Shown one piece after another: positions 47,053-58,880 of a stretch of DNA of 64,000 nt. The stretch comes from Typhlomys cinereus. Taxonomy: Eukaryota > Chordata > Mammalia > Rodentia > Platacanthomyidae. A program made the translations under genes and the position numbers. The stretch covers positions 1,747,223 through 1,811,222 of the forward strand of contig JALPQD010000387.1 of the NCBI GenBank assembly GCA_023101885.1. The letters are read 5' to 3'. Numbering within the stretch: position 1 is the stretch's first letter; each line of letters opens with the position of its first letter. Below the pieces are notes generated by a model, which worked only from the letters and a program-made list of their open reading frames with translations, was not told the origin of the DNA and ran no database searches.

Positions 47053-47230
47053 GCATTATATTTTCACATCTTAATCCTCAATCCCATTACAACCCTTCTT
47101 CTTCCCTGCCAGTCGTCTTCCTATTTTCATGTCTTTTAGCTGAGTGAGCCACTGAACTTCATCTGGGTTGTCTTTGATGGCACGAGCACTTGCTGGAACA
47201 TGAATCATATATCAGTGGGTATACAACCGA
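47053..47230 (-). mobile_element. Old L1 3' end (antisense), continues past SINE
   Basis: GAGCCACTGAACTTCATCTG and GGTTGTCTTTGATGGCACGA match the Lx-like 3' end at 32210. The T-rich part lies left of the inserted SINE. Confidence 0.55.
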
Positions 47231-47289
47231 GGAAAGTATCTTCTAGAAGGGAGAAGTTTTACAATCAGAGCATATTTCACACAAAGGAC

Positions 47290-48000
47290 CAAATCTCAGA
47301 ATTATGTAGGACTTCTCAGCAGTATGAGAACTAGAAGACAAAAATACAATGATTTAAACATTCTGATGCACACACACACAAAAAGATGTGTCAACCAAGA
47401 ATTCTATGGTTATAAACTATCAGTCAAGACAAAAATACGAGAAAAGCATACAGATATACAAAATCTCGGAAAGTGTGATAACCAAACATCTTTCACATGA
47501 AGTACATCAAAGAGATACCTTTCCAAAACCCAGGAAAATGCAATGAATATGAAAGAAAACACAAACTCCACCGCACATACATACACACATGTATCTACAT
47601 ATTCATAATCTCTCAAAACATATAGACTGTGAGAAAACCATTAAGCACACATAATTATGCTACAATTTATAGAAAGTGTGCACAACTAGGGTGAATTTGA
47701 AGCTAAATTACTGATAAATACACTGAAAACTGAGCATTCAAATAAAAAATGTTAACTGATGAAACCAAAATATGGGTAAGAAAAAGTCACAATACATAGT
47801 TTGATTCAGTTAAGTATTTGCATAATCATAATCATATAAACATTGTTAATTTAGCAACCTCAACTGAGAGGATGAGTCACATGAAATAAAGGATGTGAAA
47901 ATGAATTGATTTCATTTACAATAAGAAGGAAATAAGTAATGCTAAAAGCTTAGTGACAAAATTAAGTAGCCCAATAAAAACAAAATAAAAAAATTAAAGT
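47290..48000 (+). mobile_element. Ancient L1M-type fragment
   Basis: TCTCAGCAGTATGAGAACTA, AAGATGTGTCAACCAAGAAT and TCTATGGTTATAAACTATC recall a well-known stretch of old mammalian L1. It is heavily decayed and its limits are uncertain. Confidence 0.5.
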
Positions 48001-49320
48001 AAAATAAAATAAAAATAAATATTACTTGGCTACATGAGGGAAATACTAAAACGATTACTATAATGAGAATGGTTCTTTCTGCATGGCTAGAGAAGTGGAA
48101 GAGAGAAAATTGAGGAAACACATGTAACAAATCTGCCAAAACTACTTTACTATTTAAATTACATGCTTGTATGCTTTTAATAAAAAAAGTGAACTCAAAT
48201 GTGAAAGAACTGCCATAAATAGTCACATTTACATATTCAGAAAGTATAGATCTAGATCAGAATAGAAGAGTTTGAATTTCTTTGAAATAGGATAGTGATT
48301 AAAATGATCTCATGTTCAGTTTTATCTTAATTCAGATTTTCTTGTAGTGTCTGTCTTCACTTTCATTGACCTATTACCATGGAATCAGATTCACCATTTC
48401 TCTTAAGGACTCTCTGTTCTGCATCATTTTACATTTGTTCTCATGATACATTGTTGTGTTAGGCTTTTCGGTGCTATTCCTAGTTTCTTACCATGTGCTA
48501 AGTAATCCACAATACAGTTTCATCTTTGGTCCCGAACTTTCTTAGCCCAGTATATGGAAATTTTGGTGGGAGAAAGGAATTACTGTTTGTACCATTTCTT
48601 AAAGGGTTTATAGACAGTTATTCACTTGAAGTTTCTGGAATATTTTTCTTTTGGCATTTATTTGGTAACACTGCAATGCAAATTTATTATTTGGTAACAA
48701 TACAATGCACAGAATGTGTAGCCAAAACTTTAACTGTCCTAGAGTCCTCTCAATTATCACAGAACCCATAATTGGTAATTAAGACACATGAAAGCCAAGA
48801 CCCTGAATCTTAACACTGATTTATACACATTTCCAAATTCATTCTTTTCTTCTTAAAAATTAGACTCACAGACTAAAGCACTGAATGGCTTATGTTCACA
48901 AAAGAGATGGTTAATTAATGACAAAATATTTCATGATGTGTGGGATTTATTGTCACAAACATCAGTAATACCAGCACAAAAGGTGTTGAAATCTATGTTA
49001 ATATACATGCCAAAGGTCTGAAGTTCTACCATTTATATCTAAGTTGTCATTTAAGAAATGCAAGCTAGTTATTACTCAAGGCTATTCACATAGGGAGAGT
49101 GACCTGCTACATGTGAAAAGGAGTTTGTGGTTTGAATGATTTATATTGTCACTTCTTTCATTGGCACCAAATAAGGGTCTCTCAAAAGATTTTCAATAAT
49201 GTAGTTCATATACGGAAGCTATAAGGTCACATTTAATATATTCATACTCAAACTGTATGCTAATACATATTGTGGAATGACAAATCTGTTTATCTGTTTA
49301 AAACTAAGTCATAATAAATC
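48001..49320. other. Intergenic, nothing recognised
   Basis: Unassigned AT-rich sequence. Confidence 0.4.
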
Positions 49321-49329
49321 TTAATGGCA

Positions 49330-50060
49330 AATGACACAGCTTTGTTTCTTGTTCTTTTGACTCATAATAATAACTTTTTCCTCATTATGAAAGCAAAAAA
49401 AGAAAGCATTATGGAGAAAAACATTGAGTACGAAAAGTACAATGTAGAAAAGAAAAAACAAAAATACAATAAAAAGTTATACATAATACTACCACACAAA
49501 TTCAGAGATAAATCTACTAACGTTTTATCTTTTTTAATATATATCTTTACAGTCTTCAATCTAAACACATGAAGTATGTGTGTTTGCATATGCAGATGCA
49601 TTTTATCCAAAAATAATCAGATTATATATTTTATGCAGCATTTCAACATCTTTTTAAAAAATTAGCAATATGGGCATTTTCCATGCCAATAAATAGAATT
49701 CTTCATATGATAACTAGAATGCAGTTTGGATCAATTGTGTGAATATTCTTTAATTTACATAATCAGTCTTCTGTTATAGGGTATTTTTCCAATATTTCCT
49801 TATTTTAAATTAAGGTGATATGAACACCATTCCATATGAACTTTTATATATATCTCTGATTATTGGTTTAAAAAATTTCTAAAAATGGAATTTGTGTGTC
49901 AAACCTTTCTCATATACTGATTCAACAAGACTACCTCTAAAACACAGTTTCATGAAATAATTAAGCCTCAATTTAAATCTACTTTTAAATGTAGGGCTCC
50001 CTTTGTAAATGGAAAAGGCACTTTCTTCATTTCATTTTAATCAAATTACAACAGTTTCAA
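49330..50060. mobile_element. Ancient L1M-type 3' end
   Basis: CAGAGATAAATCTACTAACG, CTTTACAGTCTTCAATCTAA, TCCATGCCAATAAATAGAAT, and GGAATTTGTGTGTCAAACC recall, in order, the old L1M 3' region. Strand is not assigned. Confidence 0.55.
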
Positions 50061-51734
50061 TACAATCCCCACCGTCATCATAATTCTTTGACATAGGGAG
50101 AGTTTCAAGGAGTTCTAAAAATTAACCATGGAAATTATAACTATACATCCTTGATGAAATAAAGCCTCATATTGAGATATGGTGCTAAATCTAATTGGCT
50201 GACTTTGTTCATGCAAAAGGACTGGGTGAAATATATCTCAAATATCAAATTGAGAGCAGAGAATAAATGGGTTTTATCTTTCCAATAAAAGTTGATACTT
50301 TCATCATTTCCTTATAAGGCTTCTACCTAACCAAGAATAATATACATTATTTCTTTGTGATTTAAATAAGGAGACCTAAGCTTCTCCATCATTACTTTCA
50401 TGAATTCCTTAATTAACATAATTATATCTTCAAGGTTTTTCTTTCCATAACTAGGCAGCCAGACTCCAAGATAAGTAATGGAATCTGTATTCAAGAGTCC
50501 ATAGGGGAAGAAGCATGTATGTGTCTTAGCTGATAAACTCATTTTATATTAACCAGACGTTGGTCAACACATTTCCCATCACACTGAAAACAACCCATGG
50601 TTCTCATTAAAAATGCTGATTTATGACTCTATCCTAGACTTACTGAATAAGACTTGCTTGTGATATAGTCTGTGATGTACATTTTCAAATTAATTTCCTA
50701 AATGATTCTTTTTTCATACAAACATCTGAAAACTAGTAATCACTTACTTTGGAGTGTGCACTAAAGCTCTTATATAGCTGAAGAAAAGATAATAATGAAG
50801 GTTTAGTAGATAAGGGAAGCAATAGTAAGGAAGTAATGGATGGGTCATGAATACTTTCTCTTATATTCATCAAATATGAACCACATATAGACCCACACAT
50901 ACATATAGCATGCTTCTTTTAATGGTAGAGACACATTCTGAGAGATATATTAAGTTACTTTGTCACTATGTGAACATCATAGAGTGTAGTTATATAAACC
51001 TAGAGATGAAAGGTTAAATATGTCATATGATCTCTTCATGCAATGAAGAAAAATAGTAAACATAAAATACATGAGGTTACCACCCTACTGATATGTCATA
51101 TTAATGTGTAGCAAACTTTTCTGAAAGTAGGAATGCACTAAAAATAATGATTAAATGTATGATAAGTATATAAATGAATAATACAGTTAATTATCAATAT
51201 CAAATATTATATGCTACATATAATTTTGTATGCAATATTTTTACATAGCTGGCAGGACAATACTTTTATTTACACCAAAATAACCAGAAGTATGTGGCAC
51301 TGTGCTATGATGTTGTGACAGCTATTATTTCAATAGATGATAGGAATTTTTAGGAGACATTATAATCTTACAGGAGTATTTTCAAAGATGTGGTTCATCA
51401 TTGAATAAAATGTCATTTTGTGGTACATGACTGTATAGAGAATATTGCTTTACTGGCTTATAATTGTTCTTATAAATAATATTGATTATAGGAAAGGAGA
51501 CTATTGATCAAAATATACAGTAAAGTCACATCATAGTTTTTCAAAGTATACACATATGAACACTAAATGCCACTGCATACATTTACAAGGCTCTATACTT
51601 CAGTAAATATCATCTCAATAATTGGAGTTGGAAATTTTTGTTTGGACATTGTACTCATCAAAAATTGATTCATCAGAATGTACACATAATAAAATTGGGC
51701 CAAAGAATTATACATACAATTTGAGGAAGTCTAT
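50061..51734. other. Intergenic, nothing recognised
   Basis: AT-rich; no gene, RNA gene or repeat identified. Confidence 0.45.
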
Positions 51735-51995
51735 TTACATATTTTCTTTGTGTATGTGAATGTGTGGGGGTAGAGAGATGAGAGGGAGAGAAGAGAGTAG
51801 GAGATCACATGACAAGCATAGAGGTCAGAGACAATTTTCTGAAGTTGTTTCTTGCCTTTCACCTTTTGTTTCTGAGGCAAGATCTTGTTTCTGCCACTGA
51901 GTTACATAGTCTAATCTAGTTAGCCTGCAATTTTCCAGCCAATTCTTTTGTCTCTGCCTCTCACCCAGTTGTAGGAATAATGGCATTAAAGAAGT
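51735..51995 (-). mobile_element. B4-like SINE composite (antisense)
   Basis: TGTGGGGGTAGAGAGATGAG, CATAGAGGTCAGAGACAATT and the B1-like GAGGCAAGATCTTGTTTCTG with CTGAGTTACATAGTCTAATC suggest an antisense B4-type element. Confidence 0.55.
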
Positions 51996-53332
51996 AATAA
52001 ACCAAATCTGTGCAACACATTCTGGTTATTCTCTTCCCACACACTCTGTTATCTGCCTTTGATACCCACCCTCCCCTTCCTCTTTCTCAACAGTCTCTTT
52101 CCCAGATTCTTCACTTTCAAGACCCATTTCTTTTAACCTAGACCACCTGTGTGATCATTGGAATGGAGTTATCTGTAGGAGTTCATTAGAATCACTAGTG
52201 AAGCAAACCTGATGGAAATGGCTCCTCCTCTCCCAAAGTTTATCAGTAACAAATAGTTCAGCAATGATACTGCAGGACCCCTTGAGCCCTTCCCCCATCT
52301 ATACACTACTATTGATGGGCCTATTCATATGCAGACCTCATGCCTACATCTTTAGCTGCTGTGAGTTTCCAGTTGCAGTAGCTAGGTCTTGCCTAGACAA
52401 TGTCATTTCATAGCCAAGACTATCTTCCAGCTCTGTTATTCTTTCTTCTCCCTCTTCTACAATGTTCCTTGAGCATAGGAAGAGATGATATACATGTCTC
52501 CTTTAGGACTGAGAAATCATCTATCACTTACTTTCAGCACCTTGACCAGTCAGTACTCTTTGTAGTTACTGTTTTGCTTACTGCCAAGACAGACTTGGCT
52601 GATTAGAGTTGAAAGCAGCATTTTTCTATGGGAATAAGTATTGAGAAGGCAATTACATCCTATGTCAATTTACCTAACAATAGTGTTCAGTCTTATCCCT
52701 TGCCCCACACAGTACCTATGACCTATTCTGCCATAGGTGTTTCACCAGGCTTCCAAGGCCAGGCATGGAATCCATCCTTTTTATCTGAAAATCTAATCAG
52801 AGAATGGTGTGTTACATGCAAAGCATTAGGACACATTTTGTCAGGCACGTTGGACTTATAGTTCATAGGAGTCACAACTGAGTAAGAATATTGATGTCTT
52901 TTCTCCCCCAGCAGGCTATATAGCACTTTTGTGGACTTTGAAATCAGGCTGGCAGGGAGGAAGCTTCCAGCTCAGTTCCAATTTGCTTTATTTATATCAT
53001 TGCAATCCAGGTGTACAGTGTCTACAACAATAGAGTACTGTCATCCAGGTACAGTAGGCAACCAAGAGGTATAGCAAGAGCATATGTTATTTGGGGGCCT
53101 CTGACATCTCCCTGACCAACAATACCTAAGGGGATTTTGTTTAATTCAATTGTTTTTTAAGTGAGTTCAGGGCATGAGCTCAGTTCATCAGGCTTGTGTG
53201 GCAAATACTTTTAACCCCTGAGGGCATCTTCCTGGCCTGGAAGAAGTCTTCTTAGAAAGAATAACCAGGATATTGATGTACTTAAAATAATGGTAATATA
53301 AATCTGGGGCTCAAGTAACCAATTACATCAAC
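51996..53332. other. Intergenic with one SINE head
   Basis: Mostly unassigned. At 53150-53240, CATCAGGCTTGTGTGGCAAA and TTTTAACCCCTGAGGGCATC are an antisense B3-like head. Confidence 0.45.
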
Positions 53333-53334
53333 TT

Positions 53335-53460
53335 TTTTTAGATCATTTTTTTTTTAATTTCTGCTCATACAAACTTAACAGGTACATCGGTCCCCTTCCT
53401 CCCTCCACTCCTCCCCACTCCCTTGCTCCCCCCATCTGCTTCCTCTCTCCCCCCATTCCC
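53335..53460 (-). mobile_element. L1 3' terminal fragment (antisense)
   Basis: TTTCTGCTCATACAAACTTA, ACAGGTACATCGG and a C/T tract match the L1 3' end. The fragment is short. Confidence 0.75.
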
Positions 53461-53486
53461 TTCAAACTAAAGAAGATGCACCTATG

Positions 53487-53501
53487 ATAATAATTGCTGA
53501 T
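53487..53501. repeat. 15-bp target duplication, left copy
   Basis: ATAATAATTGCTGAT; perfect copy at 53806-53820. Confidence 0.93.
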
Positions 53502-53805
53502 TTGGGGCTGGAGAGGTGGCTCAGGGGTTCAGCCTCCGCTTTGCAGGCGGAAGGTCCCGAGTTCGGATCCCAGATCCCACGTATAGATGCCAGGCGGAAG
53601 CGGGGGTGGCCTGCGCTTCTGGTCCTGGTAGGGCGGAACCTGTGAATCCCGGGGCAGAAGGAGGTGGAGGCGTCCATGGTGGTTCGCGAATTCGTCCGTG
53701 GTTCTACACATACACAGACACACACACACACAGACACGCGCATGAGCACATACACACACACATGTACACAGTTGAATAAATAATAATAATAATAAAAAGT
53801 TTGTA
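53502..53805 (+). mobile_element. tRNA-headed SINE, GC-rich, youngest-looking copy
   Basis: The best-kept copy: head GGGGCTGGAGAGGTGGCTCA, B-box-like GAGTTCGGATCCC, a body rich in intact CpG (TTCGCGAATTCGTCCG), a CA tail, and an AATAAATAATAATAATAAT 3' end. The target duplication is perfect over 15 bp. Intact CpGs and a perfect duplication suggest recent insertion and a possibly still active RNA polymerase III promoter. The open frames on both strands are shadows. Confidence 0.95.
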
Positions 53806-53820
53806 ATAATAATTGCTGAT
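53806..53820. repeat. 15-bp target duplication, right copy
   Basis: Identical to 53487-53501. Confidence 0.93.
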
Positions 53821-54084
53821 ACTAGTTTGAAGCAACCTACATTAGGGAAGGAATGGACTTAGGCTTTTGCTGCATTGTTAGTTGTGTAAATAGCTCACAT
53901 TTAAATCTAGTTTGTGTTTGGAGAGAGGAGAGTGGGAAGGACTGTGAAACAGCAGAGCAGCCAGTGGAAACAAAAAGGAACAAAAAGAAGGATCAAAGGA
54001 AACAAAAAGACCAAACACTCAAAAAACTCAAATCAGGAATCAAAGTAAAGATATCACTACCAACCTGACTGGGAGGGGGGTGTT

Positions 54085-54099
54085 AAAGAAGAGATTATG
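54085..54099. repeat. 15-bp target duplication, left copy
   Basis: AAAGAAGAGATTATG; perfect copy at 54273-54287. Confidence 0.93.
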
Positions 54100-54272
54100 G
54101 GAAGTTTGGCAGACACACTAAAGGATGCTCCAGGAACGAACGGGGGGGGGGGGGAGGGCGCACTGGGAGAAGGGGAGGGAGGGAGAAAAGGAAGGGGAAA
54201 GGGAGAGGGGGTACAGGGGAGGGGAGAGGAAAGGGAATGGGCTACTTGTCAACTTTGAGTGAGTGGGAAAAA
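54100..54272 (+). mobile_element. Very short L1 insertion (173 bp of 3' UTR)
   Basis: CACTAAAGGATGCTCCAGG, a 13-G run (54142-54154), a G/A tract and GTGAGTGGGAAAAAA form only the last part of the L1 3' UTR. Perfect 15-bp duplications show this is a complete, extremely 5'-truncated insertion. Confidence 0.92.
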
Positions 54273-54287
54273 AAAGAAGAGATTATG

Positions 54288-54889
54288 AGTTTTATATATT
54301 TGTTCTTCTACTCTTGAATTTGTGTTTTGAAGCAATACTGTGTCTTGTCAGCTCACAGCTGATCATTGGTTCTGCATGTCCCCAGTGAGTTTAATATCAG
54401 TATGAGTCCCTGTTGTGGGTTCATGATTGTCATGACTATCATTTTGGAAGGTAGCACTTCACAACCCTTACCCCCATCTTCTGGGCCTTACATTCTTTCC
54501 ACTCTTCCTTCCACAGAGGTCCCTGAGCATTGGGTGATAGAGTATAATGTCATGTTGAGGACTAAAATTCTCAATTTTCATGAAATTTTGTGCAAGTCAT
54601 GGTTTCTTTACATCCACCTCCAGACACTATGATGAGAGATTCCTCGGCTAATGACAGAGTAGATTTTGGACTTTCTATTCCCCCTTCTGTTATGTTCCTT
54701 ATCCCTTGAAGGGAGAGGACTGGATGTCCCACCTGGGTCCAAATGCACCACAGTAATTTATTTAATCAGTGATTACTGACATTTTTGCTAAGAGACTTCT
54801 GAGCCAACCACTCCACACTTTAAATTCATGGCTGAGTCTTCTGAGTTCTACCTCTTAAATTCTTTCCTAACCTACCTATACTTGGCCAC
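54288..54889. other. Intergenic, nothing recognised
   Basis: Unassigned sequence. Confidence 0.4.
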
Positions 54890-55970
54890 ATCTACCAGTA
54901 CTATCCTATTCAAGACTTTGCCATTTTTTCTTTTATGTGCTATAGAAGCTTCCAAACTGACCTTTCAAACTATATCTTCACAACATTGAAGTCTATTTTC
55001 CACAGCAGTCACAGTTTTGTTTTTTAAAGCCGAAATCAAATCGCATTTCTCCCTTGATTCAAACTTTCAATAGCCTCCTGCTATATTTGGATTATAATCC
55101 AAACACACTACTAGGCCATGCAAAAGGCTTTATGGTAGTTGGTCTTCAAGGACTGCAAGCATCAATCAAGAGCTAGAGTCTATTTTCCTTCTGCTTGAAA
55201 TTGAACTGACCATGTGAATTGCTCTGACTGATGCAGACACATTGGAAGTAACATTCTGGGACTTTCAACCTCAACTTCCACCAGAGTGGAAGCCAGTTAC
55301 CATATGATCCCCCTGATGCCACCCACCATTCTTGGAGGATGTCCCAAGACTAAAGGGAGGATGTGTGGAAGTACAGGAACCTTATAGAACAATTCATCTT
55401 AGGGCAGGCATCAAATGCACTCTATCAATATTCTCAGTCGAGGCTTCATGAAAGAATTGCTGAGTCATGGCTTGTTCAAATTCTTAACCACAAAATTCTT
55501 GATAATAATGAATTGCCATATTTGCTATGTATTTCTCCAGACTCTTCTGAAACTTAAGTGCTTTCTTTTCCTTCTTCTATTATGGAAAACCTGTTCTTAG
55601 CTCACAAATCTTAAAAGTCCCTGTTTCATTTGCTTCCAAGTGTCTTATTTACTCATGAATGTAATATGGTAATCCCTTCTCATCCCTGAGGTCTTAGTTC
55701 AGTTATCAATCACCTCCTCAGGCTTTAGCTAAATTGTTGAGAATACCTAAACATCAACACTGTATGATCATTTTGTCAAGTTCTTTCATTTTGCTTTTCA
55801 TTATTATATACTATCATCTGAAGCTAGTTGAACTGTGTAATTTTTACTATCTGATTTTTTTCCCAAAGGCAGAAATTTGGTCTGTCATGTAAATCACTAT
55901 ACAATTAAAAGTGCATACAGAGTAAATATTTAATAATCATATATTGAATGAGTGAATCAAAACAAAAGAG
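54890..55970 (+). mobile_element. LINE-2 fossil (3' region), with an insert
   Basis: TCAATAGCCTCCTGCTATAT, AATCCAAACACACTACTAGG and CCATGCAAAAGGCTTTATGG match the L2 3' region. After an unrelated stretch (about 55145-55650), GTCTTAGTTCAGTTATCAAT and the end AGTAAATATTTAATAATCAT, ATTGAATGAGTGAATCA give the classic L2 terminus. This is an ancient mammalian element. Confidence 0.75.
55145..55650. other. Unidentified stretch interrupting L2
   Basis: CATGTGAATTGCTCTGACTG and AACATTCTGGGACTTTCAAC recall an old LTR or DNA-transposon fossil I cannot name. No coding signal. Confidence 0.35.
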
Positions 55971-56724
55971 TGTTCTCCAGGTGGTGAGTTGGCATAGTGG
56001 GTAGGCACCTGCTAGCAAACTCAAGCTTAATTCTGCACAATCCACATAGCGAAAGGAAAGAACTGACTTCCAAAAGCTGCTCACTCACGTCTGTCCATAT
56101 AAGTAGGTGATGAATTGGTCAATAATGACTACTGAAGCAAATGGTCTTAATTTTCTTTCTAATCCTTTCTATCATTTTCCCTTGCTCTGTGAGTCACAGA
56201 GTGGACTTCATGTGCTATTCAACAGCCTTTCTTGTCCACAAGCTTTTGGTCATAACTGTCTTTCTCTTCAAAAGATGAGTTTCCAACAGGTGGCCTTCTC
56301 TTCTCCTGTCATGGAGCTCATCTCCTAGATCTCATAGTGTTCCTTTCTTCCTGTCCACTCAGTACAAGGCATGACAAACATGACATACCTCTTATTACTA
56401 AGCCCAAGTGGTTTACCATTTTTGTAGGTACCCCTTAGCTCTCTCCAAAAGTCTTCTCCTCACAAAAATCCCTTCAAACCCCTTCTTTAAGCATATCAAC
56501 ATTGCTGCTGCCTCTCTGTTTGGGATTCTTTAACAATACAACAGAAACTAAGATGTTTATAAATGAAATTTGTTTTTCATAATTTGGGAAACTGGTAAGT
56601 GCAAGATCAAGGCAAAAGATTGCGGTATAGAGAAAGTTTGCTGTCTTGTAATGACTCCTTCACTTTTTTTTCACATGGTTAAAGTGTCTACCTAGTTCTA
56701 TGTGATCTCTTTGATTTTGTTAAT
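55971..56724. other. Intergenic, nothing recognised
   Basis: Unassigned. CATAGTGGGTAGGCACCTGC near 55995 is a faint SINE head. Confidence 0.35.
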
Positions 56725-56755
56725 ATTTTACTTTTATGTTATTTGAGAGAGACAG

Positions 56756-56790
<35 letters not shown>

Positions 56791-56930
56791 ATGGAACATG
56801 TGTGGAGATCAGAACAACTTTCAAAGTTGTGGGCACTGGGGAACAAATTCATGAACTCATGTTACCAGGTTTACGTACAGGCATCTTTACACACTAAGCC
56901 AAATAGCCATCTAGTCAGTCCCTGTAGTCT
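56725..56930 (-). mobile_element. B3-like SINE (antisense) with (GA)n
   Basis: A GA microsatellite (about 56757-56788) is followed by TGTGGAGATCAGAACAACTT and the reversed head CTAAGCCAAATAGCCATCTA. Confidence 0.6.
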
Positions 56931-57544
56931 CTTTTACAAGGACAATAATCCTAGTCATTTAGAGTTCTGACACCAATGATCTACTCCCTTCCAAGGGGCT
57001 CATATTTTCTCATACCATCAACTTGGAAGTTAGGATGTCAAGGCATAAATTTGAAAACTTCAAACATTCAGACCGTAGTACATGCCAAAACTGTAATAGT
57101 TTTCTACTTATGAACAATTGATCCTTACATGTAGCCAATTTAACTTGCTTACAGCAATCTCAATATATTTTTAGATAGACTATCTTACACTTTTTAGACA
57201 TATACTTATTAATATATGTCTCAATGAAGAGATGTCTATACACATTGTCACTATTCCTTTGAAAGTAGTTTCTTTGAATAATTGTGGGCCCATCATCACA
57301 CATGCATACAAACACATACACATTTGCATAGTCATATAACACACATATTGCTATTTTAGGATTTATTTGTGCTAAAGCAAAGTTGCCATCTCACTAGTAG
57401 ACTTTGTTCCCACCACCCTCACACACTGTAATCTGAGTCATACTGATTCTGAATGGAGAGTATACCAAAACTAGGAAGTAGAAATATGAAAATCAAAATG
57501 ATATAATACAGAGTAAGAAGTTAGCAAGCAGTCCCAGTTAGTGC
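56931..57544. other. Intergenic, nothing recognised
   Basis: Unassigned sequence. Confidence 0.4.
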
Positions 57545-57672
57545 CATCAACATCTGGGCATGCTAGCATATATTTGTGATCTAAGAATTCTAAGGGCAGA
57601 AGCAGGAGGATCCTGATTTCCAGAACAACCTGAGCTGTGTAACAAGACCCTGTGTCTCAAAAAAGAAGAAAA
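57545..57672 (+). mobile_element. B1 SINE, diverged
   Basis: CATCTGGGCATGCTAGCATA, GGCAGAAGCAGGAGGATCCT and AACAAGACCCTGTGTCTCAA, then an A-rich tail, follow the B1 order. Confidence 0.8.
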
Positions 57673-57839
57673 GAAAAAAGGCAGAGATGCTGCATTTCCA
57701 GGGTTACAGGATTGTCACAAGTCAGTTACCAGTCTGTGCTATACAGTAAGTGCTAGACTCCAGTCAGGCTTATATAGAAGACTCTGGCAATAGTACATAA
57801 ATAAATTAAACAAATAAACAAATAAAACAAAAGTACCAG

Positions 57840-58540
57840 TGTGTTGCTGTTCCAAAACATGGATGCTGATAAATGACTATCAACTGGCCTAAGGGAACAA
57901 GGGGTTTCTTTTCTTTTTTTTATTTTATTATTTATTCAATTGTGTGTGTATGTGTGTGTGTGTATGTATGTGTGTGTATGTATGTGCGCGTGTGTGTATA
58001 ACCACGGACCACCTCCACCTCCTCCTTGTTTACTCTGCCCCGGGATTCACAGGCTCCGCCCTATCAGGACCAGAAAAGCAGGCTGCCCCTGCTTCCGCCG
58101 GGCGTCTATACATGGGGTCTAGGATCCGAACTCAGGACCTTCCTCCTGCAAGGCAGAGGCTTAACCCCTGAGCCACCTCTCCAGCCCCGGGGTTTATTTT
58201 TTTAGGATAGTCCAGTTACAGTCTGTCTAGCTTGATGGGAGAGCCTGCATCAACACCAGGGCCAAGGGAACTGGCTACACCATCTCTATGTAATGACTGA
58301 CAGAAGGACTATCCTTACTTGCCAGACCAGAATGTCTGGCCAAGTATACACAAGGATGCAACTCTCTCAACCAGCTCTCTGTGTTTTATTACAGGGCCTA
58401 ATTCCACCCACCTGGCCTTTCCCCATTAGCCAATCTCCTGCAGGTTTACTCTGGGCTTAGCTCAACCACTAATTCTCTACAAATGTGCCCAGAGCTCAAA
58501 CCCTCAACTGTCAAGTTGACCCCTATGCCTAACTATGATA
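57840..58540 (-). mobile_element. MaLR LTR (antisense) split by a SINE
   Basis: The left part (57840-57912) has GATGCTGATAAATGACTATC; the right part (58189-58540) carries the remaining LTR to CTATGCCTAACTATGATA. Both parts align with the 7022 LTR inverted, and the SINE lies between them. Confidence 0.88.
57913..58188 (-). mobile_element. tRNA-headed SINE, GC-rich subtype (antisense)
   Basis: On + strand it ends TGAGCCACCTCTCCAGCCCC. GGGGTTTCTTTT (57901-57912) and GGGGTTTATTTT (58189-58200) form the target duplication inside the LTR. The subtype matches 705, 42723 and 53502. Confidence 0.93.
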
Positions 58541-58735
58541 CAATGTAAAACAGAAAAATAAAAAATTGATCAAGGAAAAAAGAAAAGCATGGCTCATTTA
58601 CTGGTAATCTCTGGTTTTCAATATTTTCCTGAAAATTTTGTTTTGAAGTTTGTGCAAAGAAGGGTTATAGGTACAGCTCTATGAGAAAGGACTGATGCTG
58701 TGAGAGTTTGTGGTTGGACAGAGAGGGAAGAAGGA

Positions 58736-58880
58736 AATGGAGAAGAAAAGGGAGAATGAGAGAGGAAGAAGGAGAAAGAGGAAGAGGAGGGAGAGGAGAA
58801 AGGGAATATAAGAAGGAGGAGGAGAAAAAGCAGGAGGAGGAAGAAAAAAAGAAGATGAAGGAGGAGTAGAAGAAGGAAGT
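58736..58880. repeat. GA-rich purine tract
   Basis: About 145 bases of imperfect GGAGAA/GAGGAA units; low complexity. Confidence 0.85.

Noticed and set aside
53504..53590. A functional tRNA gene (tRNA-like head with A- and B-box motifs)
   Set aside because: The head continues into a SINE body with a CA tail, an A-rich end and target duplications. No cloverleaf with a proper acceptor stem is evident.
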